A stretch of DNA of 64,000 nucleotides from Lentibacillus persicus (lineage in GTDB: Bacteria; Bacillota; Bacilli; Bacillales; Amphibacillaceae), in assembly GCF_900112705.1 (NCBI RefSeq), contig NZ_FOMR01000006.1, positions 159,329 through 223,328 on the forward strand. Direction: 5' to 3'. Both the position numbers and the translations under genes were made by a program. Shown here in pieces: positions 48,910 through 56,965 of the stretch. The number at the start of each line of letters is the position of its first letter. Position 1 is the stretch's first letter. Under the pieces are notes generated by a model. The model was not told the DNA's origin and made no database searches. It saw nothing but the letters and a program-made list of their open reading frames with translations.

Positions 48910-49542
48910 ATGTTATCCAACTATTATACAGTAAAACAGGAAGATTTTGACGAAATAATCATACAGAAGTCACGATTTATCGGTTACGTCAAACGTGTTG
49001 AGACCGAAGAAGCGGCGCAGGAATTCATTCAACGTATCAAAAAGAAACATCATGATGCGACGCACAATTGTTCAGCGTACATGATAGGTGAACATAACCA
49101 AATCCAAAAAGCAAATGATGACGGCGAACCAAGCGGGACAGCCGGTGTACCGATCCTGGAAGTTTTAAAAAAACAGGACTTAAAAGACACCGCTGTCGTT
49201 GTCACGCGTTATTTCGGCGGGATTAAACTCGGGGCCGGCGGGTTAATTCGTGCATACAGCAGTACAACTTCACAGGCGCTGCAAACAGCAGGTATCGTAG
49301 AACGCAAATTGATGAAAGGTTTTTCAGTTGTTGTCAATTACGGTCTGCTTGGAAAACTCGAAAATGCACTGCGTAACTCGGATTATATTTTGGAATCAAT
49401 TAATTATCTGGAACATGTCGAGTTTATCGTCTATGTTCCCGATGGACAGGAAACAGAATTTCAAGACTGGATGGTCAACCTAACCAGTGACCAAGCCGAG
49501 TTTGCTGATAAAGGAACCGCATACGTTGAAATTGATGTATAA
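48910..49542 (+). CDS. yvyE: YigZ/IMPACT family protein (YvyE)
   Basis: A 210-residue protein with an N-terminal IMPACT domain (ATHNCSAYMIGEH; DDGEPSGTAGVPIL; VVTRYFGGIKLGAGGL) and a C-terminal DUF1949 domain. Eukaryotic relatives act in translation control; the bacterial function is unsettled. CCAGGAGG 12 bases before the ATG. Divergent from degS, as in B. subtilis. Confidence 0.92.
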   Translation: MLSNYYTVKQEDFDEIIIQKSRFIGYVKRVETEEAAQEFIQRIKKKHHDATHNCSAYMIGEHNQIQKANDDGEPSGTAGVPILEVLKKQDLKDTAVVVTRYFGGIKLGAGGLIRAYSSTTSQALQTAGIVERKLMKGFSVVVNYGLLGKLENALRNSDYILESINYLEHVEFIVYVPDGQETEFQDWMVNLTSDQAEFADKGTAYVEIDV

Positions 49543-49577
49543 CCAGAGCGTGCTTTCGATGGGAAAAGTCTGCTCAC

Positions 49578-49615
49578 AAAAAAACAAGCACTGTCTTATA
49601 GTTTCGACAGTGCTT
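49578..49615 (-). terminator. Terminator overlapping the nagB 3' end
   Basis: A 10-bp perfect stem (AAGCACTGTC / GACAGTGCTT) followed by GTTTTTTT on the minus strand. The first arm lies inside the last codons of nagB and the stop codon falls in the loop. Confidence 0.88.
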
Positions 49616-50321
49616 CAGTATCACCGATTAATGTAACATTTTCGTGATTTTGCAGGACTGAAGCCGGCATTTCCGACGTCACCTTGCCGTTGACGAGCTG
49701 CCTTACCGCTTCAGCTTTTTTCTCACCGGATACAAGCATGACGATTTGCCTGCTTTCCATAATTGTTCCAATCCCCATCGTAAGGGCTTGACTTGGCACA
49801 TCGTCCATCGTTGCAAAAAAACGTGAATTGGCATGTCGTGTTGATTCATCCAAGTCCACTACATGCGTCCGGCTGTTCAATGGCGTGCCCGGTTCATTAA
49901 ACCCGATGTGGCCATTCAAACCGAGACCGAGCACTTGCAGATCGACATAGCCGGCTTCGGCGATACGCTTCTCATAATCACGGCATTCCTGTTCCAAATT
50001 CGCTGCATCTCCTCTGGGCACAAAAGCGCGTTCCGCCGGCAGATCAATATGGTTGAACAATTTGTCATTCATATAATACTTATAGCTATTCGGATCATCT
50101 GCAGCTAATCCGACATATTCATCAAGGTTAAATGTGGTGGCATTCTTAAATGACACATTCCCAGCATTAAATTGCTCAATTAATCGCTGGTACATCCCCT
50201 CAGGTGTCGAACCAGTCGCAAGCCCCAGCACGGATTTATCTGATTCTTTGAGTTGGTCAAGAATTAACGCACACGCTTTTTCACTCATTTTATCATAGCT
50301 TTTTACCTCGATAATGTTCAT
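49596..50321 (-). CDS. nagB: Glucosamine-6-phosphate deaminase NagB
   Basis: Converts glucosamine-6-phosphate to fructose-6-phosphate and ammonia. LGLATGSTPEGMY near residues 34-46, the catalytic aspartate in NLDEYVGL and LGLNGHIGFNEPG are conserved. 241 residues. Its ATG is 3 bases after the nagA stop, behind AGGAGGGG. Confidence 0.95.
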   Translation of the reverse strand: MNIIEVKSYDKMSEKACALILDQLKESDKSVLGLATGSTPEGMYQRLIEQFNAGNVSFKNATTFNLDEYVGLAADDPNSYKYYMNDKLFNHIDLPAERAFVPRGDAANLEQECRDYEKRIAEAGYVDLQVLGLGLNGHIGFNEPGTPLNSRTHVVDLDESTRHANSRFFATMDDVPSQALTMGIGTIMESRQIVMLVSGEKKAEAVRQLVNGKVTSEMPASVLQNHENVTLIGDTEALSKL

Positions 50322-50324
50322 TCA

Positions 50325-51488
50325 TTACCCCTCCTGATATGCTATTGCACCACGGCAAAACGTATATTTAATATTCAATTCTTCATCCACCAGCAGTAAA
50401 TCTGCATCTTTTCCCGCTTTGATACCGCCCTTCCTGTCAAAAACGTTCAATTGTTTGGCAGGGTTCTCCGATGCCATTCGCACAACATCGGAAATTGAAG
50501 CTTCTTTCAAGTTAAGTATTTGTTGAGCGCCTTGATACATTTTTAAAATACTCCCGGCCAATGACCCGTTTTCCAAAACAGCACGATCTTCCGTAACATT
50601 TACCGGCTGTCCGCCAAGTTCATATTGTCCAGGGCTCAAACATTTTGCCCGCATTGCATCTGTGATAAGAATTAATCGTTCGCTGCCGACATTCGAAAAA
50701 ATCAGCTCGATCATATCCGGTGTCACATGAATGCCATCAGCAATCAATTCCGCCCGCAGCTCTTCAAGTTGAAATGCTGCACCAACGCCACCTATATCAC
50801 GATGATGAATGCCATTCATCGCATTGCACAAATGCGTCATTTGCCGCAGCCCATATGAAATAGCTTTTTTTATTTCTTTAAATCCTGCATTTGTATGCCC
50901 CGCGGAAACGTTTACCCCGGATTCATACAAATACGACATAAATTCACCTGTTTCATCAAGCTCCGGAGCCATCGTGATTGTTCTGATTGAATTGGCTGAG
51001 AGCTCCTGCCAATAGTTAAATTGACCAATATCCGGCTCCATAATGTACGCTGCAGGCTGAGCACCTTTTTTGCTTTCTTCAATAAAAGGGCCTTCCAGAT
51101 GGGCACCGATCACTTCTGCCTTGCCCTGTTTCGAATGATAATCTGCTACATTTTTAAGCGCCTTATCAATTTGTTCATAAGCTTGTGTAATCGTTGTCGC
51201 CAGAAAACTAGTTGTACCCTCTGCGGGCAGCGCTCCGGCCATTGTATCCAATGCTTCTGTCGTGGCATCCATTACGTCTGCTCCCGCCGCACCATGGATA
51301 TGGCCATCAATAAATCCGGGAATCAGATTGAGCCCCGCTCCATCAATCAAAGCAGCTCCTGCGGGCGGTGCTTCTTCATTTATATGTAGCGTTTTAATTT
51401 TACCATCTTCAATTAATAATGACCCATTGATCTTGCCGTCTTCTTCCGTGAAAATGGTTGTGTTTTGTATATAAATTTTATTCTCCAT
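50325..51488 (-). CDS. nagA: N-acetylglucosamine-6-phosphate deacetylase NagA
   Basis: Deacetylates GlcNAc-6-P in amino-sugar use and peptidoglycan recycling. The metal-binding motifs PGFIDGHIHGAAG, HLEGPF, AGHTNAG and the catalytic ITDAM are visible. 387 residues. First gene of nagAB. The nagR (yvoA) repressor gene that follows nagB in B. subtilis is absent here; yvyE is convergent instead. Confidence 0.95.
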   Translation of the reverse strand: MENKIYIQNTTIFTEEDGKINGSLLIEDGKIKTLHINEEAPPAGAALIDGAGLNLIPGFIDGHIHGAAGADVMDATTEALDTMAGALPAEGTTSFLATTITQAYEQIDKALKNVADYHSKQGKAEVIGAHLEGPFIEESKKGAQPAAYIMEPDIGQFNYWQELSANSIRTITMAPELDETGEFMSYLYESGVNVSAGHTNAGFKEIKKAISYGLRQMTHLCNAMNGIHHRDIGGVGAAFQLEELRAELIADGIHVTPDMIELIFSNVGSERLILITDAMRAKCLSPGQYELGGQPVNVTEDRAVLENGSLAGSILKMYQGAQQILNLKEASISDVVRMASENPAKQLNVFDRKGGIKAGKDADLLLVDEELNIKYTFCRGAIAYQEG

Positions 51489-51510
51489 TACAACTCATTC
51501 CCTTGCTAAT

Positions 51511-51550
51511 TCTAATCGTTAACATAGCATTTCCCAGGCCGGACTGTCCA
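51511..51550 (-). promoter_or_regulatory. nagA promoter with CcpA cre-like site
   Basis: Minus strand TGGACA-N18-TATGTT is a fair SigA promoter. TCTAATCGTTAACA (plus strand 51511-51524) matches the cre consensus TGWAANCGNTNWCA at all but one position and overlaps the -10, the usual place for catabolite repression. Confidence 0.5.
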
Positions 51551-51556
51551 TTCGTT

Positions 51557-51591
51557 AAAAAGCTGCATTCCTTAAGGAAATGCAGCTTTTT
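51557..51591 (-). terminator. Terminator of the 51597 small gene
   Basis: A 13-bp perfect stem (AAAAAGCTGCATT / AATGCAGCTTTTT), 5 bases after the small gene's stop. Confidence 0.9.
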
Positions 51592-51596
51592 GTTTG

Positions 51597-51740
51597 TTAA
51601 TGATCCGGTGTGTAAGATTTTTCACCTGATAGTTCGTTGACTAATTTTTGAACGAGTTCTTCAGCCGATTGAATCTTTGAGGACTCTGTTTCCTTAATCA
51701 ATTTTTCCATTAAATATTTATATCGTTCCTGTTCCGCCAT
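51597..51740 (-). CDS. Small orphan protein, 47 residues
   Basis: Translated from the gap upstream of nagA: ATG at 51740 after AAAGGCGG, TAA at 51597. The product (begins MAEQERYKYLMEKLIKE) is charged and probably two-helical, ending SYTPDH. I do not recognise it. A dedicated strong terminator 5 bases downstream supports a real gene. It lies between vanZ and nagA. Confidence 0.65.
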   Translation of the reverse strand: MAEQERYKYLMEKLIKETESSKIQSAEELVQKLVNELSGEKSYTPDH

Positions 51741-51887
51741 TTAATAACCGCCTTTGTTCACAGTTTAGAATTCTTCAGTAGCCTTCACAAGTTGGTTGGA
51801 CAATCCAATGAGATTAAATATACTCATATCATAGCACATTTTGCAGTTAAAAGTTGCCGAAATTTATCACATCAGTATATCATTTCG

Positions 51888-52382
51888 TTATGTGCTGTGT
51901 TTTTTTGTCCGAAAACGGCGAAAAAAGAATATCAGAATCAAAGCTATTAAGGCCCCGGCTCCATCGAGGATTACATCACCGACATACGGCGTTCGATTTG
52001 CAGTAAAACCCTGATGAAACTCATCTATTGCAGCATATGCGATTGTTAATAAAAACGATACAGCCAATGTGACGCTCCATTTAAAACTGCTTGTCTTTAT
52101 TAACGCGATAACAAATAAACACATCAGTATAAAGAAAACACCGAGATGAGCACCTTTGCGCATAAAAAATTCCACAAAGCCTTCAATCCCGAGTGCTCGA
52201 ATACTCACTTCCGAATTGTGATATGTCATTACAACCCAATCCAAATATGGCGTCAAAAACGATAAGTCGAACTTGCTTGCCAAAATCGGCTTCACGTCCT
52301 GATTTTCATATGGCTGAGCCGATGAGTAAAAAATAACCCCCATCCAGCCGACAGGCAGCAACCAGTATAAATATTTCAACAT
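51888..52382 (-). CDS. VanZ family membrane protein
   Basis: A 164-residue membrane protein of the VanZ family, with about five hydrophobic segments. The conserved RKGAHLGVFFILM and DEFHQGFTANRTPYVGDVILD contain the histidine, aspartate and glutamate typical of the family. VanZ proteins give low teicoplanin resistance in some hosts; the normal function is unknown. Start 52382 after AGGGTGATG; the frame is open to 52403. Confidence 0.88.
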   Translation of the reverse strand: MLKYLYWLLPVGWMGVIFYSSAQPYENQDVKPILASKFDLSFLTPYLDWVVMTYHNSEVSIRALGIEGFVEFFMRKGAHLGVFFILMCLFVIALIKTSSFKWSVTLAVSFLLTIAYAAIDEFHQGFTANRTPYVGDVILDGAGALIALILIFFFRRFRTKKHST

Positions 52383-52499
52383 TACATCACCCTGGATCAA
52401 CAATTAGTAAACGTGCTTCTAAGCTAACATGGCCATTGTAAAAGCTCGACAATTGCACGCTTTCAACGCGCGTCGAACCTTTTATTCCGGTGAATCACA

Positions 52500-52529
52500 A
52501 TAAAAAACCGCAAGCCTCAGCTTCACGGT
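52500..52529 (-). terminator. Terminator of sinR
   Basis: Minus strand CCG(TG)AAGC-TGAG-GCTT(G)CGG followed by TTTTTTA, about 10 bases after the sinR stop. Confidence 0.72.
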
Positions 52530-52536
52530 CCCGAAA

Positions 52537-52866
52537 CTAATTATTTTGCTGGTTGCGCCATTTATAAAATTCGAGGTATTCTTTGAACTGTTCCTTTGAA
52601 ACCCCTGAATTCATTGCTTCCTGAACAATTTGCAACCACTCGCCATCCAGCTGCACATCTCCATCGGCTCTATCTTCCCGTATTAAGTCATTCGCTGATA
52701 TACCCAATACGGCACTGACTTTTTCAATGAATTGAATGGAAGGGTTTGTTTGAAGGTTTCGTTCGATGGAACTTAAATAAGATTTTGCTACGCCTGCTTT
52801 CTCGGCCAGTTCAGAAATAGACATCTTTTTTTCCTGCCGCATTTGTTTTATCTTTTCACCGATCAA
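52537..52866 (-). CDS. sinR: Biofilm master repressor SinR
   Basis: DNA-binding repressor of matrix operons, opposed by SinI. N-terminal HTH (IKQMRQEKKMSISELAEKAG, AKSYLSSIERNLQTNPSIQF) is nearly identical to B. subtilis SinR. The C-terminal SinI-like dimerisation domain (LDGEWLQIVQEAMNSGVS) is present. I take TTG at 52866 as start because it gives the normal SinR N-terminus MIGEKIKQ and AGAGGGTG lies upstream. 109 residues. Its extended -10 lies between sinI and sinR. Confidence 0.93.
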   Translation of the reverse strand: MIGEKIKQMRQEKKMSISELAEKAGVAKSYLSSIERNLQTNPSIQFIEKVSAVLGISANDLIREDRADGDVQLDGEWLQIVQEAMNSGVSKEQFKEYLEFYKWRNQQNN

Positions 52867-52892
52867 CACACACACACCCTCTTTCAAAGAGG

Positions 52893-52901
52893 ATTATAAC
52901 A
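52893..52901 (-). promoter_or_regulatory. Extended -10 promoter of sinR
   Basis: Minus strand TGTTATAAT, 26 bases before the sinR start, in the sinI-sinR gap. It parallels the constitutive internal sinR promoter of B. subtilis. Confidence 0.6.
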
Positions 52902-52938
52902 TAAAAATAAAGACGGTTCTATATTGGGAACGATTATT

Positions 52939-53067
52939 TCACGAATTATTTTGGGCATTTTCAAATAACCTTCGAAGGTCCTCAACCGTTAGTCCGATTG
53001 ACTTAGCCTCTTTGATTAACGCAACCCACTCGGGATCTGATTTCACGTTTTTATCCGCATTTATCAT
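52939..53067 (-). CDS. sinI: Anti-repressor SinI
   Basis: A 42-residue protein read directly from the sequence: ATG at 53067 after GGGGTG, TGA at 52939. The core DPEWVALIKEAKSIGLTVED followed by LRRLFEN matches the SinI domain (compare DQEWVELMVEAKEANISPEE in B. subtilis) that forms heterodimers with SinR. Upstream of sinR on the same strand, 72 bases apart, as in B. subtilis. A c-di-GMP riboswitch lies about 20 bases before the start. Easily missed because of its size. Confidence 0.9.
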   Translation of the reverse strand: MINADKNVKSDPEWVALIKEAKSIGLTVEDLRRLFENAQNNS

Positions 53068-53085
53068 AAGCGTCACCCCATTTAC

Positions 53086-53168
53086 TTCCCAGGCAGTCCG
53101 GCCATCATAACACTAGTGTTTTAGACCCGTGGCTTTGCGTCCCTGCTTTTCAACAGGTATGCTTTTTT
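53086..53168 (-). promoter_or_regulatory. Class I cyclic-di-GMP riboswitch (GEMM) in the sinI leader
   Basis: On the minus strand the leader shows a P2 stem with GAAA tetraloop (CTGTT-GAAA-AGCAG), the invariant GGGACGCAAAGCC, then ACGGGTCTAAAAC with the tetraloop-receptor CTAA, and the P3 return TTATGATGGCCGG and CTGCC. These are the conserved elements of the GEMM-I/c-di-GMP-I aptamer in the right order. The 3' end is about 20 bases from the sinI start and just before its ribosome binding site. No terminator hairpin with a T-run is seen, so translational control is more likely. Confidence 0.88.
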
Positions 53169-53182
53169 CTAAGGAAACATTG

Positions 53183-53213
53183 ATTATACAAGACTATTAT
53201 ACTATAAAATCAA
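53183..53213 (-). promoter_or_regulatory. Promoter of the riboswitch-sinI-sinR transcript
   Basis: Minus strand TTGATT-N19-TATAAT, with a second TATAAT (53201-53196) inside the spacer. The -10 lies about 15 bases before the aptamer. From here to 53396 (before the LCP gene) I see only AT-rich sequence and a TATAAT at 53376 for that gene. Confidence 0.5.
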
Positions 53214-53396
53214 CACTTATCGGGTGTCTTCTTTTGTCATATCCATACTAGTTTTGTAACCATTTGAAAGTTTCAATCACGAAATAGGTCTAATTGCTCA
53301 GCTGGACTGCTTGAAATGTTTGGATGGATAACATATAGTCAAAATAGAGTGAACGGTCACAGTCCAATTTCGTATTATAATTAGAGGAGAATTTAT

Positions 53397-54341
53397 TTGA
53401 AATCACGCGTCGAGAAAAATCATTCCGTAAAGAAACGTAAATGGCCTTACTGGCTTGGCGGATTCCTGCTGCTTCTTTTGATTATCGTTGGCTCCGTCCT
53501 GTTTTACATATACGATAAAGTCGGTGACACCGCTGAGACGATGCACGAGCCACTCACCCGGGACGATAATCCCGAACGAAAACAAGAACTTGAGAAAGCT
53601 TTCGACGGTAAGGAAACCCTTAATATTTTGCTGCTCGGTGTTGATGAACGAGAAAACGATGACGGACGTTCAGATACGATGATCTTACTGTCGGTCAATC
53701 CTAATATAAATGGTATTAAAATGCTGAGTATCCCCCGGGACACACGCGTCACAATCCCAGGGGAGGGGGAAGATAAAATAAACCATGCCTATGCGTTTGG
53801 AGGCGTCGAATTATCCATTGAGACGGTCGAAGAAATGCTCGATCTCCCTGTTCATTTCTATGCTAAAGTCAATATGGAAGGGTTCCAGCAAGGTATAGAG
53901 GCATTAGACGGTGTCACAGTATCGAATGAGCGGGCTTTTTCACAGGGCGGCTATGATTTTCCGGCAGGTGAAATCCATCTGAACGGTGACGAAGCATTAA
54001 GTTACATTCGTATGCGAAAAGGCGATCCACGAGGGGACATCGGACGGAACGAACGCCAGCGGACTGTTATTCAGGCAGCTATCAATAAAGCTGCGAGCTT
54101 TTCAAGTGTGACAAAAGTGAACGGTATCCTTGATATCATTGGTGATAATGTGAAGACTGACTTAAATTTTGAACAAATGCGTACGCTGTTTACTGATTAT
54201 CGTCAAGCGAGGGAATCAATTGATAGTATGGAACTGAGTGGCAGCGGTCAGTACATTGGTGACATTTGGTACTATATTGTTTCAGAAGATGAACTCAACC
54301 GTGTGAAAAACGAATTAAGCACCCACATGGAAGCAAGGTGA
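53397..54341 (+). CDS. LytR-CpsA-Psr (LCP) family cell-wall polymer ligase
   Basis: Membrane-anchored enzyme attaching teichoic acid-type polymers to peptidoglycan (LytR/TagU/TagV group). Basic N-terminus, one membrane segment (about 18-38) and the LCP domain from about 75 to 225. Conserved GVDERENDDGRSDTMIL, SIPRDTRV and IRMRKGDPRGDIGRNERQR carry the arginines and aspartates that bind the lipid phosphate. 314 residues. The start is TTG at 53397 with GAGGAG upstream. Confidence 0.92.
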   Translation: MKSRVEKNHSVKKRKWPYWLGGFLLLLLIIVGSVLFYIYDKVGDTAETMHEPLTRDDNPERKQELEKAFDGKETLNILLLGVDERENDDGRSDTMILLSVNPNINGIKMLSIPRDTRVTIPGEGEDKINHAYAFGGVELSIETVEEMLDLPVHFYAKVNMEGFQQGIEALDGVTVSNERAFSQGGYDFPAGEIHLNGDEALSYIRMRKGDPRGDIGRNERQRTVIQAAINKAASFSSVTKVNGILDIIGDNVKTDLNFEQMRTLFTDYRQARESIDSMELSGSGQYIGDIWYYIVSEDELNRVKNELSTHMEAR

Positions 54342-54354
54342 CGCGAAAGATGTT

Positions 54355-54393
54355 GGCGGTAAAGGGCTATAAGTGGCTCTTACCGCTTTTTTC
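54355..54393 (+). terminator. Terminator of the LCP gene
   Basis: GCGGTAA(A)GGGC / GGCTC-TTACCGC stem followed by TTTTTT, about 14 bases after the stop. Confidence 0.85.
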
Positions 54394-54481
54394 TTACGAT
54401 TTCTTCATGGTGATTTGTGCATGTTCTTGCGCATGTTACATGATATAATATAATGAAAGAAGCAGGACAGAGGGGGATCAC

Positions 54482-56509
54482 ATGAAAAAAACTATTTTAT
54501 TTGCCTTTTTATCATTACTATTTATGGTGAGTGCCTGTTCAAATGATGAGATAACCCCACAGGAACGTTTTGAAAAATACGTTAACCATTGGAATGAGCA
54601 GGAATTCGTCAAAATGTATGAGATGCTGACTTCACAAGCGGCGGAAACTTATCCAACCGAAGATTTTGTTGACCGTTATCAAGCCATATACAATGATTTA
54701 AATATATCAGAGCTCACTATATCCTATGAAAAATTGTCTGAAGATCAAATGGACACTGCTATGGAAAAAGGTACAGCAAAGTTTCCATTTACAGTTGAAA
54801 TGGACTCGATAGCCGGGCCGATAACATTTGATTATGAGGCAACGCTCATAAAAGAGGAAACAGAAAACGAGGATACGGCAGAAAACTGGTTTGTTAAATG
54901 GGATTCGGGTTTCATTTTTCCTGAGATTAAAAACGGCGGCGAAATATCATTGGACATCAGTGAACCGAAACGCGGCGAAATCCTTGATCGTAACCGCATG
55001 CCGCTCGCCATCAATGATAATGTGCAGGAGGTTGGTGTTGTCCCTGAAGATCTTGGTGAGAACTCGGAACAAACAATCGAGAAAATTTCAGATTCAGCTG
55101 GGATATCGACAGAAGAGATTGATAGACTGATTAATCAGGATTGGGTGCAGCCAAACATGTTTGTGCCGCTCACGAAACTGCCGCCGTCTGCCGAGAATGC
55201 GATCAATCAGTTGACGGAAATCGACGGTGTTGCCTTCCGAGATGCGACCGGCCGCGTTTATCCACTTGGTAAAGCAGCCGCACACCTCACAGGTTACGTC
55301 AGTCAGGTAACCGCAGAAGATCTGGAAGAACTCGATGAAGAGAAATATGATGCAGATGATATGATTGGACAGCGCGGACTCGAATCACTCTATGAAGAAA
55401 AATTAAAAGGTGAAGAAGGCGCCACCATAACAGCAGTTAATGAAGATGGGGACGAAACGGTCATAGCCGAAAAAGAAGCTCAAAATGGCGAAAACATTGT
55501 TACGACCATTGATGCCGACGTGCAGGAAGCCATCTACAAAGCCTATGATGGTGATTCAGGCACAGCAGCAGCGATCGATCCAAAAACGGGTGAAACATTG
55601 GCTTTGGTCAGCAGCCCATCCTTTACACCGGATACCTTTCTATATGGTATTTCCCAATCGGATTATGATACGCTGCAAACCGATCCACAACAACCGATGC
55701 TCAATCGTTTTTCAGCTACCTTTTCCCCAGGTTCAGCAATTAAGCCTGTGACAGCGGCCATCGGACTTAACAATGGCAGCATTAAGCCCGGTGAAGGCAT
55801 GGAAATAGACGGATTGACTTGGAGCAATGGTGAAGGCTGGGGAGATTATAAAGTCCGTCGGGTCAGTACATCTGATGGACCGGTAGATGTGACAGACGCA
55901 CTGGTTCGCTCTGATAACATTTACTTTGCCAGAAAAGCGGTCGAAATGGGCAATGAACAATTCGTCAATGGGTTCCAGGAATTCGGCTTTGGTGAAGACC
56001 TGCCGTTTGAGTATCCAATGACATCATCATCGGTATCCACAAACGGAAAGATTGATGATGAAGTGCAGCTTGCCAACACAAGCTATGGCCAGGGCCAAAT
56101 CGAAGTGAGTGCACTGCATCTCGCATTAGCCTATACACCATTTTTAAATGAAGGTAATATGCTTAAACCGACCATCCTTACTGATAATGAGGATTCCCAA
56201 GTATGGAAAGAAGGACTAATCACAAATGACCAGGCAACACTCATTCAGGATGCACTCCGGGATGTTGTCGAAGAAGGCACAGCATCAGGTGCCAAGGATG
56301 CGGACTTTCCAATTTCAGGGAAAACAGGGACAGCTGAACTCAAGCTTGCAGACGAAGAAAATGGTGAAGAAAACGGCTGGTTTGTCGGCTACCCATCAGA
56401 AGACCAGGATATTTTAATCGCCATGATGGTGGAAGGCACGCATGATCGTGGCGGAAGCGGCTACACCGTCGATAAAGTAACCGACATACTAAAGGACGTT
56501 AAACAGTAA
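54482..56509 (+). CDS. pbpC: Class B penicillin-binding protein, PBP3/MecA-like lipoprotein
   Basis: Extracellular D,D-transpeptidase. Lipobox VSAC with cysteine 19, MecA_N/NTF2-like domain (about 25-145), PBP dimerisation domain (about 155-330) and transpeptidase domain (about 350-670). Active-site motifs are SAIK with S418, SDN 477-479 and KTGT 614-617. 675 residues. Related to B. subtilis PbpC and staphylococcal PBP2a. The MecA resemblance is architectural and does not by itself mean beta-lactam resistance. Confidence 0.9.
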   Translation: MKKTILFAFLSLLFMVSACSNDEITPQERFEKYVNHWNEQEFVKMYEMLTSQAAETYPTEDFVDRYQAIYNDLNISELTISYEKLSEDQMDTAMEKGTAKFPFTVEMDSIAGPITFDYEATLIKEETENEDTAENWFVKWDSGFIFPEIKNGGEISLDISEPKRGEILDRNRMPLAINDNVQEVGVVPEDLGENSEQTIEKISDSAGISTEEIDRLINQDWVQPNMFVPLTKLPPSAENAINQLTEIDGVAFRDATGRVYPLGKAAAHLTGYVSQVTAEDLEELDEEKYDADDMIGQRGLESLYEEKLKGEEGATITAVNEDGDETVIAEKEAQNGENIVTTIDADVQEAIYKAYDGDSGTAAAIDPKTGETLALVSSPSFTPDTFLYGISQSDYDTLQTDPQQPMLNRFSATFSPGSAIKPVTAAIGLNNGSIKPGEGMEIDGLTWSNGEGWGDYKVRRVSTSDGPVDVTDALVRSDNIYFARKAVEMGNEQFVNGFQEFGFGEDLPFEYPMTSSSVSTNGKIDDEVQLANTSYGQGQIEVSALHLALAYTPFLNEGNMLKPTILTDNEDSQVWKEGLITNDQATLIQDALRDVVEEGTASGAKDADFPISGKTGTAELKLADEENGEENGWFVGYPSEDQDILIAMMVEGTHDRGGSGYTVDKVTDILKDVKQ

Positions 56510-56511
56510 CG

Positions 56512-56544
56512 AAAAGTCTGCTCGGGTGAACCGTGCAGACTTTT
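56512..56544. terminator. Shared terminator between pbpC and the 56565 gene
   Basis: A 10-bp perfect stem (AAAAGTCTGC / GCAGACTTTT) placed between two convergent genes, with A and T runs on both sides. Confidence 0.85.
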
Positions 56545-56564
56545 CTAATACCATATGCGTTCGA

Positions 56565-56885
56565 TTAATTTATTTTCCAAAAAGAAAAACGGCTTCCGCG
56601 GTGTTCATCCTTAATAAGTTTAGGATCTTTCTCGTGTGTTTTCTCCAAAACAAGCTGATAGTTCATATCGATTGCCTTCAAGAATTTATACAACGTCAGC
56701 GCCGTCAGGATAAGTTGCAATGTAAGAAAAAACGGTATGAGTGCTTGTGCGGTGATAAATACTGGTAGTGCAATCAATACTGCCTGAACAAGCGTGACCC
56801 AAAATGCCCTGAGCATAATCGTCAATCCGGTCGTTGCAATCGCAGCTACAAACACCATCGCATAATGTTCAATGAAAAATTCCAT
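56565..56885 (-). CDS. Small membrane protein of unknown function
   Basis: A 106-residue protein with two or three membrane segments (about residues 10-30 and 35-70) and a basic cytoplasmic tail (EKTHEKDPKLIKDEHRGSRF). Not recognised. Start set at 56885, after CAGGAGGTGGGGAAC, a near-perfect site, rather than the open end at 56945. It is convergent with pbpC and lies downstream of the P-loop gene with an 80-base gap. Confidence 0.68.
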   Translation of the reverse strand: MEFFIEHYAMVFVAAIATTGLTIMLRAFWVTLVQAVLIALPVFITAQALIPFFLTLQLILTALTLYKFLKAIDMNYQLVLEKTHEKDPKLIKDEHRGSRFSFWKIN

Positions 56886-56965
56886 GTTCCCCACCTCCTG
56901 TATTGCCTTCATTATGCAACATGCGGAGGTGGGATTCGTTGACACAGGTCAATTTTCCCCAAAAA

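Noticed and set aside
54482..56509. Acquired methicillin-resistance gene (mecA)
   Set aside because: The protein has the same architecture, but PBP3/PbpC with this architecture is a normal chromosomal gene in Bacillaceae and there is no SCCmec context.
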